17,878 nt of DNA from NCBI GenBank assembly GCA_934754855.1, contig CAKVJR010000026.1:1-17878 (forward strand). Reading direction: 5' to 3'. Made by a program: the position numbers and the translations under genes. Positions 6,521 to 12,516 of the stretch are shown piece by piece. How positions within the stretch are numbered: position 1 is the stretch's first letter; each line of letters begins with the position of its first letter. The notes beneath the pieces were generated by a model, which was not told where the DNA came from, did no database searches, and saw only the letters and a program-made list of their open reading frames with translations. The DNA is from an uncultured Candidatus Melainabacteria bacterium. GTDB taxonomy: Bacteria > Cyanobacteriota > Vampirovibrionia > Gastranaerophilales > Gastranaerophilaceae.

Positions 6521-8056
6521 GTGGTATCAAGAATTTACACGGGTGTTTTAACGGGATTAACGGCTCATAAAGTTACGGCAGAGGTTGACGTGAATAATTC
6601 CCTTCCTTTCGTAGGATTGCCTGATACCGCCGTTTCAGAGGCTAAAGAAAGAGTGCGTTCCGCAATAAAAAATTCAGGATATTCCTTTCCGACAAAAAAA
6701 ATCACGGTAAACCTTGCCCCCGCAGACATCAGAAAAGAAGGCTCTGCGTACGATTTGCCGATTGCAATCGGAATTTTATCCGTTGACAATGTAATTAATT
6801 GCGAAAAATGCGAAGATTATGCTTTCATCGGGGAACTTTCTTTAGACGGTTCACTTCGCTCTGTAACAGGCGTATTGCCTCTCGTGGCAGGACTTAAAGA
6901 CCTCGGCGTAAAAAAAATGATAGTTCCTTTTGAAAACGCAAAAGAGGCTGCATTAATTCAAGACATCGAGGTTTACGGGGCAAAGCATTTGACGGAAGTC
7001 GTAAATCATTTTACGGACGATTCAGAGTGTGCAAAACCGCTCGAGAAAACCGTTTTCGACATAAAAGAATATATGGCTTGCGAAAATTCCGACTTCCCGT
7101 TCGACTTCAAGGACGTAAAAGGACAGTTGAAAGCGAAAAAAGCACTCGAAATTGCAGCCGCAGGCGGACATAACATACTTATGTCAGGCTCTCCGGGGTC
7201 AGGAAAAACTTTGCTTGCAAAATGTTTTGCATCAATTTTGCCCCCGCCCGAACCGAGTGAGGCAATTGAGTTAACCAAGATTTACAGTATTTCAGGTCTG
7301 ATTGACCCCGAACACCCGCTTGTAACAAAAAGACCATTCCGAACGGTGCATCATACCGCATCATCTGTCGGAATTATCGGCGGCGGCTCAAATCCCAAAC
7401 CGGGGGAAATTACACTCGCACACAGAGGAATTTTATTTTTTGACGAAGTTGTTGAATTTCCAAGACAAGTTTTGGAAGTTTTGCGTCAACCTTTAGAAGA
7501 CGGCGAAATCGTCATTTCAAGAGCACAAACAAGCATAAAGTATCCTGCAAAATTTATTTTTGTCGGAGCAATGAATCCCTGTCCCTGCGGATATTACGGC
7601 GACAAAGAAAAGGCTTGCACTTGTTCTGAATTTCAAATTCAAAGATACCGTTCAAAAATTTCAGGGCCGTTACTTGACAGAATAGATATCCAAATTGAAG
7701 TTCCGAGATTGAAAGCAGATGAATTAATCGGCGGAAAATTTGAAAGCGAAAGTTCTGCAGAAATCAGAAAACGAGTTGTGAAAGCAAGAGAAATTCAACT
7801 CAAAAGATACGCAGGGCTTGGCATTTACACAAATTCAGAACTTACGCCAAAACTGATAAAACAGTTCTGCAAATTAGACGAACAATCCGAAAATATCTTA
7901 AAAATGGCAGGTCGAAAATTCAACATATCTGGTCGAGGATACGACAGACTTTTAAAACTTGCCCGAACAATTGCAGACCTTGCGGAGGCTGAAAACATCT
8001 CTGCCGCACATATTTCGCAAGCACTTCAATACAGAAATTTTGTTGAAAATAACTAA
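6521..8056 (+). CDS. comM: ComM/YifB-family AAA+ ATPase (Mg-chelatase-like)
   Basis: A 511-residue member of the ComM/YifB family. ComM in naturally transforming bacteria is a hexameric helicase promoting branch migration of incoming DNA; the name 'magnesium chelatase' is historical. Domain order: N-terminal ChlI/Lon-like fold (VGLPDTAVSEAKERVRSAIKNSG, NLAPADIRKEGSAYDLPIA), AAA+ core with Walker A GSPGSGKT (223-230) and Walker B ILFFDEV (304-310), the MNPCPCGYYGD...CTCS cysteine cluster (C354, C356, C366, C368), the SGPLLDRIDI arginine block (381-390), and the C-terminal helical domain. The start is GTG, set by an AGAGG ribosome-binding site that overlaps the previous gene's stop. The usual 'LPxFxIVGLPD' is shortened to LPFVGLPD, a small deletion in a surface turn. 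Confidence 0.93.
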   Translation: MVSRIYTGVLTGLTAHKVTAEVDVNNSLPFVGLPDTAVSEAKERVRSAIKNSGYSFPTKKITVNLAPADIRKEGSAYDLPIAIGILSVDNVINCEKCEDYAFIGELSLDGSLRSVTGVLPLVAGLKDLGVKKMIVPFENAKEAALIQDIEVYGAKHLTEVVNHFTDDSECAKPLEKTVFDIKEYMACENSDFPFDFKDVKGQLKAKKALEIAAAGGHNILMSGSPGSGKTLLAKCFASILPPPEPSEAIELTKIYSISGLIDPEHPLVTKRPFRTVHHTASSVGIIGGGSNPKPGEITLAHRGILFFDEVVEFPRQVLEVLRQPLEDGEIVISRAQTSIKYPAKFIFVGAMNPCPCGYYGDKEKACTCSEFQIQRYRSKISGPLLDRIDIQIEVPRLKADELIGGKFESESSAEIRKRVVKAREIQLKRYAGLGIYTNSELTPKLIKQFCKLDEQSENILKMAGRKFNISGRGYDRLLKLARTIADLAEAENISAAHISQALQYRNFVENN

Positions 8057-8085
8057 AAAAGACCCGCCCGATTTGAGCGAGTCTT
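8055..8085 (-). terminator. Intrinsic terminator of the minus-strand secreted-protein gene
   Basis: AAGAC / GTCTT plus an inner CGC / GCG form a hairpin at 8059-8085. Read on the minus strand it is followed by a T-run (A-run 8055-8060 on the plus strand), so it terminates the leftward gene. It overlaps the comM stop codon and has no T-tract for the rightward direction. Confidence 0.65.
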
Positions 8086-8091
8086 GAAAAA

Positions 8092-8823
8092 TTATTTTGC
8101 AAGTTCCAAATTGTCTGAAAGTTGGATAAGAAGTTTGTCGCCCGCCTTTGCCTTGTAGTGCAAACCGGGGGTGCAACAACCCGCAATCGCTCCGACTGCA
8201 ATACCAATCGGCAAACCGATTGCCAAACCGCCGACGACAACGGCACCTGCCGCAACACCGATACCACAGCCCGCACCTGTTGCAACCGCACCTGTTCCGA
8301 GCGTAGTACCCAAACCTTTACCAAAAGCATTCAACTTTCCTCTTGAAAGATAAGTTTTGTTTGAATAAACTCTTGCATCAAACGGAACAGTTGAGCCGTC
8401 AGGCAAAATAACCTTGTTGAAAGTCATTGTAACTTTTCCGCTTCTGTTAAAAGATTTCGGCCGGATAACTTCCGTAATTTCCGCTTGAACTTGCGAACCG
8501 TCGGGCAATAAATTTGTTCCCTCTTCGGTTTGAAGTCCGCCTGTAATCATAAAGTCAACTTTGTCGCCGACTTTACAATCTTTTGTCGAAAAATCTCTTG
8601 CAAAAGAAACCTCGATGATGTTGTATTGAACAACCGTATTCAACGTCGGAGTCGTAACGACGATATTTGTCGGGGCTTTTTTCTTTTCGACAGCCTTTGT
8701 GACTTTTAAATGTTCAGTTTTTGTCGATTTCTTGTAAACAGCAGACTGCTCATCAGCAAAAGCAATTCCGCAATTTGATAACATAAACACTGCCAATAAT
8801 AATGAACTGATTTGTTTTTTCAT
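8092..8823 (-). CDS. Secreted glycine-zipper envelope protein, unknown function
   Basis: 243 residues when begun at the ATG at 8823, chosen because GAAGGAG lies directly upstream; a longer reading from 8844 would place that ribosome-binding site inside the gene. A signal peptide (1-23, ending AFA before DEQ) exports it. Residues ~64-160 look like a beta domain with paired LLPDGSQVQAEI and ILPDGSTVPFDA repeats. Residues ~168-216 are a glycine/alanine zipper (GKGLGTTLG...GAIAGCC) that probably inserts in or crosses a membrane. A final beta strand, AGDKLLIQLSDNLEL, closes the domain. The layout resembles outer-membrane or pore-associated proteins with a glycine-zipper insert, but no family is recognised. 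Cysteines C186 and the C216/C217 pair are in or next to the zipper. Its own promoter and terminator indicate a single-gene unit. Confidence 0.75.
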   Translation of the reverse strand: MKKQISSLLLAVFMLSNCGIAFADEQSAVYKKSTKTEHLKVTKAVEKKKAPTNIVVTTPTLNTVVQYNIIEVSFARDFSTKDCKVGDKVDFMITGGLQTEEGTNLLPDGSQVQAEITEVIRPKSFNRSGKVTMTFNKVILPDGSTVPFDARVYSNKTYLSRGKLNAFGKGLGTTLGTGAVATGAGCGIGVAAGAVVVGGLAIGLPIGIAVGAIAGCCTPGLHYKAKAGDKLLIQLSDNLELAK

Positions 8824-8845
8824 AACCGCTCCTTCTTTTAACACA

Positions 8846-8854
8846 ATTCTATCA
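8846..8854 (-). promoter_or_regulatory. Extended -10 promoter for the secreted glycine-zipper gene
   Basis: TGA-TAGAAT on the minus strand (-10 at 8846-8851), about 23 bases before the ATG at 8823. There is no strong -35, but the TG extension is present. Confidence 0.45.
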
Positions 8855-8880
8855 TATTTTTTTTGAAAATAAAGATAAAA

Positions 8881-9867
8881 TTACAAATCCAATTCTTTTC
8901 CGAGGTAAGGAAGGATAGTTTCCCACGCAAGTCTGCTCGGGTGTAGTTTATCCCAAGTTTTATACTTGTCGTCCCAAAGTTTAACATCTGAAATATAATC
9001 CCACATCACAACTTTTATACCCATTTTCTCTAAAGCAGGCATATCAAAAGTGTCTTCATCTCCATAAAATACAAAAAATACAAGTTGAGAATTGGGGAAA
9101 ATCGAATCGACTTCTTTCTTAATTTCCTGCATATACAAAGTCAAAAGATTATTTAGATACTTGTCGGATTTTAAACAACATTTACTTGTAAAATATTGGG
9201 ACATAAAAGTTTTAGAAAGAATATCTGTTTTTTCTCTGTATTCTAAATATTTTTGACCGTTTTTGTCTTTTTTGATATCGAATTTAGGACCACGTCTGTA
9301 CAAATCGTGATAAATTCTCATTTTGTGTTCTGCAAAAAAGGTGTAAATGAAATACTTTGTATTTTGAGGATTTTTAGGCAAAACTCCCCAATTTTCATAA
9401 TTTTTATAATTGCGTAAAATATACAATGTTTCACGGGCAGAACCACCGCTTACACCGATATTATAAGCCCGCCACTTCGGATACATTTCCGTTAACACTG
9501 CACCAAAGGTATCATCACTTTTTAAGCCATCACCTTTTGTCACGGAACAACCCGCCAACACAATATCATCACCATTATACTTTGCCCCTGTATATGGCAT
9601 TCTGAACTGCTCTTGAGGGATAAGAGGCTCTTTATATTGATAATAATAATGCTGAATTGCAATGTCTTTCATAAAAGAAAATCTTTCGGAAAGAGAAATT
9701 TTGGGCATTTCCGGCTTATCAACCTGTTGAAAAGAACTAACAAGGTTAAATAAGATATTTCTTTCTGCGATTACAAGACAAACAAATTCTAAAAATACAA
9801 ACAATAATAAAATTGAAACCAAATTAACAAATAAAAAGCATACAAATTTGTTTCTTTTCAAATTCAA
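8881..9867 (-). CDS. Membrane-anchored SGNH/GDSL hydrolase-like protein
   Basis: A 328-residue protein if begun at the TTG at 9867. That start has GGAGAG five bases upstream and lies after the promoter; the in-frame ATG at 9912 lies upstream of the -10 and cannot be in the transcript. An N-terminal membrane helix (about residues 8-34) anchors it with the bulk outside. Block I reads LAGCSVTKGDGL, giving GCS (106-108) with candidate nucleophile S108. Block II is NIGVSGGS (136-143). Block V is DKLH with D306 and H309. These fit a serine esterase or O-acyl-transfer enzyme acting on cell-surface glycans, though catalysis is inferred. It is paralogous to the gene at the right window edge, most clearly in the C-terminal HP..AW...P.L.KEL.L pattern. 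It lies among glycosyltransferase and nucleotide-sugar genes. Confidence 0.78.
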   Translation of the reverse strand: MNLKRNKFVCFLFVNLVSILLLFVFLEFVCLVIAERNILFNLVSSFQQVDKPEMPKISLSERFSFMKDIAIQHYYYQYKEPLIPQEQFRMPYTGAKYNGDDIVLAGCSVTKGDGLKSDDTFGAVLTEMYPKWRAYNIGVSGGSARETLYILRNYKNYENWGVLPKNPQNTKYFIYTFFAEHKMRIYHDLYRRGPKFDIKKDKNGQKYLEYREKTDILSKTFMSQYFTSKCCLKSDKYLNNLLTLYMQEIKKEVDSIFPNSQLVFFVFYGDEDTFDMPALEKMGIKVVMWDYISDVKLWDDKYKTWDKLHPSRLAWETILPYLGKELDL

Positions 9868-9900
9868 ATTTTCTCTCCAAAAAATCACAAATGACAACCA

Positions 9901-9929
9901 ATTATATAACATTATCCCTGTTTTTGCAA
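9901..9929 (-). promoter_or_regulatory. Promoter of the membrane-anchored SGNH gene
   Basis: TTGCAA (9924-9929), a 17-base spacer and a perfect TATAAT (9901-9906) on the minus strand. The predicted +1 near 9894 excludes the ATG at 9912 as a start and supports the TTG at 9867. Confidence 0.65.
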
Positions 9930-9947
9930 AATAGAATATTTGAATTA

Positions 9948-9975
9948 TTTACTTTTGTGTCAAATTTATTATTAT
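9948..9975 (+). promoter_or_regulatory. Promoter of the small secreted-protein gene, leaderless layout
   Basis: TTTACT (9948-9953), a 16-base spacer and TATTAT (9970-9975). Exactly six bases separate the -10 from the ATG at 9982 and no Shine-Dalgarno sequence is visible. Confidence 0.42.
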
Positions 9976-9981
9976 AGAAGT

Positions 9982-10560
9982 ATGAAGAAAATGTTGCTCG
10001 GATTAATTTCATTATGTATTTCAATCTCACCCTGCTTTGCGGAAGGTGGGCTTGAAAGTGTTGATATGACTGATTATTCAAGCACAACTCAGAATTTAAA
10101 ATATTTTTCCGATAAAGATTATCAAAAAGCAATAAACCAATACAAAAATCACAGTCAAAAGCCAAAAAAGCAAAGAGCAAAAGACAAAAAAGTCACAACC
10201 TCTGTCGATATCGAAAACTCAGGTGTAAACGAAAACCCTGAATTTAGTGCGTTACAAGATATTGTAAACCACAAAGGAACAATTATGATTCCGACATACT
10301 GCACGACAGATGCAGGAGAAGAAATCGCCCCCGGTCACTACACAATGGAATATATTGTTGATTCAACAGGAACTGACTGGCTCGTTCTCTCACAAGGTTC
10401 TCGCCAAATTGCCAAAATCGCTCCCGAAAAATCCGATGCGGCTGAAGATGAAACAACTATCAATTACGCTTATGCCGTCGGCAAAAACAACAGAATTACT
10501 TTGCTCTATGGCAATATGGATATCGCAGTCGAAGCAACTTTGTACGTCGAAGAATATTAA
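9982..10560 (+). CDS. Small secreted protein of unknown function
   Basis: 192 residues from the ATG at 9982. An in-frame ATG 42 bases earlier would put extra residues in front of a good signal peptide and lies upstream of the probable -10. The signal peptide MKKMLLGLISLCISISPCFA ends at residue 20 before EGG. A low-complexity basic linker (KPKKQRAKDKK, around residues 62-72) precedes a compact C-terminal domain of about 100 residues, including IVNHKGTIMIPTYC, DAGEEIAPGHYTMEY and DWLVLSQGSRQIAKI, which reads as a beta-rich fold. No catalytic motif or known family is recognised. It is divergent from the membrane-anchored SGNH gene and convergent with the phase-variable glycosyltransferase. A role outside the inner membrane is likely from the signal peptide; anything further is unknown. 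Confidence 0.72.
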   Translation: MKKMLLGLISLCISISPCFAEGGLESVDMTDYSSTTQNLKYFSDKDYQKAINQYKNHSQKPKKQRAKDKKVTTSVDIENSGVNENPEFSALQDIVNHKGTIMIPTYCTTDAGEEIAPGHYTMEYIVDSTGTDWLVLSQGSRQIAKIAPEKSDAAEDETTINYAYAVGKNNRITLLYGNMDIAVEATLYVEEY

Positions 10561-10645
10561 CACTATTTGTGTTAACACTATTAGTGTTTTACAAAATAGC
10601 AGCCAGTAACCGCATTCACTCCAACAAATAACACTATTAGTTGCA
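10559..10645. repeat. Cluster of 15-bp palindromes AACACTATTAGTGTT
   Basis: Two head-to-tail copies with no gap (10559-10573, one mismatch; 10574-10588, perfect) and a third partial copy (10630-10642) fill the gap between two convergent genes. Exact copies also lie at 12441-12455 and 14252-14266 inside the two glycosyltransferase genes. Each can fold as AACAC-TATTA-GTGTT; the second copy is followed by a short T-run, so it may also act as a weak terminator. Confidence 0.7.
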
Positions 10646-10652
10646 AGAATAT

Positions 10653-11018
10653 TTATTTCTTTTTATAAATGGAAATAGAAAGCGGATTGTTCATCTCGGG
10701 CAAAAATATCGGTTCTTTTATTGTATAAATACAATCTTCATTATCAGGAACTTTATCAGCCTCGATTTTTTTAACCAACTCATAATTTTTTAAAATCAAA
10801 TTTTTAATGTTGATTGCATAATCTTCACCAAAAACGCCAACGCAAGGATAATCATTATTCGTCAAAAAGATGTAATCAGGCAGTTTTTGGGACAGTTCAG
10901 CAACTGCATTATCCTCGCCGATTGTATCAACCATGTGCGGAATGAGAGAATAAAACTTCAAATCGGTTTTTCTTGAAGAAAACCAATTCAAAATCAAGCC
11001 ATCATCAATAACAAGCAA
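10653..11018 (-). CDS. C-terminal domain of the phase-variable glycosyltransferase, out of frame as read
   Basis: This segment encodes about 120 residues (LLVIDDGLILNWFSSRKTDL...SISIYKKK) that align along their whole length with the C-terminal soluble domain of the neighbouring intact copy (VLVLEEGLIFNWFSDRKTNL...VTILKKKNN). It contains the shared SLIPHM/ALIPHM, SELAKN-like and LTNN/ITNN patterns. It belongs to the same gene as the preceding membrane part but is in another frame because of the 11-base G run. There is no ribosome-binding site or credible start here; TTG at 11018 is only the first possible initiation codon. It is therefore probably untranslated in this state and restored when the tract gains one base or loses two. 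In the full-length protein it would be the extracytoplasmic C-terminal domain. Confidence 0.7.
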   Translation of the reverse strand: MLVIDDGLILNWFSSRKTDLKFYSLIPHMVDTIGEDNAVAELSQKLPDYIFLTNNDYPCVGVFGEDYAINIKNLILKNYELVKKIEADKVPDNEDCIYTIKEPIFLPEMNNPLSISIYKKK

Positions 11019-12496
11019 CGATTTTTTCGTGGGGGGGGGGGTATTAAAAAATTTATATCATCAATCGCCTCGTTTAATGGCTTTGAAAAAGTTAATCCGA
11101 CATAAAAAATCCCCTTGTTATTGCTTATTTTACAATTCATTTTCGGGCAATAAACACCGACGAAAATATAGGTAAAGGTTAAACAAAAAACAATCAGCGA
11201 CGCAATTAAAGATTTTTTAAAAATGGGCAACTGCAATTTTTTTATATACGACGGCATAATTTCGACAAACAAATAAATAAAAGCAATCCAATAAGGCAAA
11301 ATCGTGAAATTGCCGATATAACAGTTCAAAACCTCTGCAAATTGCCTGATGGTGAACAAAAATCCGATTACAACAAGCGACAAACAAAATTTTTCTTTGT
11401 CAGAAAATCCACGATGTTTTATTAACTTCGACAAAACAACCGCAATCGCCCATATCACAAGGACATACGGCACAAAAACAAAATTTGCAAAAATCTCAAG
11501 CGTTCTCATTTGAAAATCAGCAAAATTATACACAATAAATGCCGAAAATATCGCCAAAAATACAATAACAACGAGATTTTTCAAGATATTTTTATTTTTT
11601 TCAAAACAATAAAATCCAAATGAAAAAATCAAAAATAAAGCGAAAAATTCGCTTACAAAAAGAGCGAAAGAAGCGCCGATATGACTTAAAATCAGAGGAT
11701 TTAAAGATTGAGGAAGATTCTCATGATTAAAAGCGATAACCGACGGAGCGTGAGAGAAATTTATCAAAAATTGAACCTGTTTTGACAAGTCCAAAACACT
11801 TCCGCCAAATAACAAATATACCCCGAAACTCAACAAACTCGGTAGTATCATTAGCACAAAATATGCCGCAAATTCTTTTATTGACTTGTTTTTCACCGAC
11901 TCAAAAATCGGAATTAATCCCAACAAAAGAAAATCCCATTTGCTCGCAATTGAAAATCCTATCAACAACGATACCGCCATCATCGTTTTAAAATGCTCAT
12001 TTTCAGGATTTTTCTTCATCAGCAAATACACGCAAATTCCGACAAAACAAAACGTAAACGCATACAAAAACGAATACGAATACGGGAAAATCCAAGATGC
12101 AGAGTTCTTTACGCAAATTCTGAACGTAAACAACTCCATCACCGTCAAGGTCGCAACAAACGCCGTAATCTCCGTCGAATATTCTTTGACAAGTTTATAC
12201 AAAAACGTCAATATCGTTGCACCGCAAGCAATTCCAACGGCATACAAAACATTCAGATTGCAACCGAAAATCTTAAACAAAAGGGCATTTACCTGATATG
12301 CAAACGGCGGGTACAAATTCAAAATGTCACGATACAAAACTTTTCCGTCCAACATCGCCTCGGGGATTATCGCCTCTCTGAAACAATCTGATATCACATG
12401 TCCCCATTTGCCCCACGAAAACACAATAAACATAACGTATAACACTATTAGTGTTATTCTTAATATCATATTCAAGTTCCGTTTCGCAAATTCCAT
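10994..12496 (-). CDS. Phase-variable GT-C-type membrane glycosyltransferase, membrane part (OFF state)
   Basis: The N-terminal 485 residues of a polytopic glycosyltransferase-like protein, followed by four prolines and an aberrant tail ending LLLMMA. As read it makes 500 residues; a 12-C tract would give 614 residues (613 with 9 C), close to the 596 of its neighbour. Numerous hydrophobic helices and an early loop with D37, R40, E41 and a later YRDILNLYPP block match GT-C enzymes that transfer sugars from lipid-linked donors outside the membrane. The ATG at 12496 is chosen by identity with the upstream copy and an AAAGG site; a TTG at 12514 is less likely. It lies 20 bases after the preceding copy, in one operon. 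The first 759 bp are nearly identical to that copy, then it is mosaic. Donor and acceptor are unknown. Confidence 0.8.
   Translation of the reverse strand: MEFAKRNLNMILRITLIVLYVMFIVFSWGKWGHVISDCFREAIIPEAMLDGKVLYRDILNLYPPFAYQVNALLFKIFGCNLNVLYAVGIACGATILTFLYKLVKEYSTEITAFVATLTVMELFTFRICVKNSASWIFPYSYSFLYAFTFCFVGICVYLLMKKNPENEHFKTMMAVSLLIGFSIASKWDFLLLGLIPIFESVKNKSIKEFAAYFVLMILPSLLSFGVYLLFGGSVLDLSKQVQFLINFSHAPSVIAFNHENLPQSLNPLILSHIGASFALFVSEFFALFLIFSFGFYCFEKNKNILKNLVVIVFLAIFSAFIVYNFADFQMRTLEIFANFVFVPYVLVIWAIAVVLSKLIKHRGFSDKEKFCLSLVVIGFLFTIRQFAEVLNCYIGNFTILPYWIAFIYLFVEIMPSYIKKLQLPIFKKSLIASLIVFCLTFTYIFVGVYCPKMNCKISNNKGIFYVGLTFSKPLNEAIDDINFLIPPPPRKNRCLLLMMA
11031..11041. repeat. Homopolymer of 11 G, slipped-strand switch
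   Basis: Eleven consecutive G on the plus strand (C on the coding strand) begin at codon 486 of the glycosyltransferase gene. In this AT-rich sequence no other G/C run of comparable length was seen. Eleven bases put the C-terminal domain out of frame; 9 or 12 would restore it, and 10 leads to a stop within about ten codons. Confidence 0.9.
11738..12496 (-). repeat. Direct repeat, copy 2 (5' part of the phase-variable glycosyltransferase)
   Basis: Matches 13549-14307 at a constant offset of 1811 bases with no indels and about 13 substitutions by my reading. The ~430 bases nearest the inner junction appear identical. The homology begins exactly at the ATG and ends abruptly after codon ~253. 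Confidence 0.9.
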
Positions 12497-12516
12497 AATT
12501 CGACCTTTTGACAAAA

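Noticed and set aside
8122..8353. Proline/alanine/threonine-rich open frames on the plus strand
   Set aside because: They are the antisense reading of the glycine-zipper segment; their repetitive composition is a by-product of the Gly/Ala codons.
8824..8844. Longer N-terminus of the glycine-zipper protein starting at 8844
   Set aside because: The GAAGGAG ribosome-binding site for ATG 8823 would lie inside the gene, and the signal peptide begins at 8823.
9940..9981. Longer N-terminus of the small secreted protein starting at 9940
   Set aside because: It would precede a standard signal peptide and lies upstream of the probable -10 at 9970-9975.
10653..11018. Independent small gene after the poly-G tract
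   Set aside because: It has no ribosome-binding site or proper start, and it aligns end to end with the C-terminal domain of the neighbouring glycosyltransferase. It is the same gene out of frame.
11031..11041. Plain pseudogene by random frameshift
   Set aside because: The break falls precisely in an 11-base homopolymer and both sides remain well preserved against the paralogue, with no other stops or frameshifts. This favours a reversible switch, although a sequencing length error cannot be excluded from sequence alone.
11886..12296. Open frame of 136 codons on the plus strand, repeated almost identically at 13697-14107
   Set aside because: It is antisense to the conserved 5' part of the two glycosyltransferase genes. 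It is conserved only because that DNA is duplicated; there is no ribosome-binding site and the composition is that of a shadow frame.
12497..12514. TTG start at 12514 for the phase-variable glycosyltransferase
   Set aside because: The near-identical upstream copy begins at the equivalent ATG, homology starts exactly there, and AAAGG is suitably spaced for ATG 12496.
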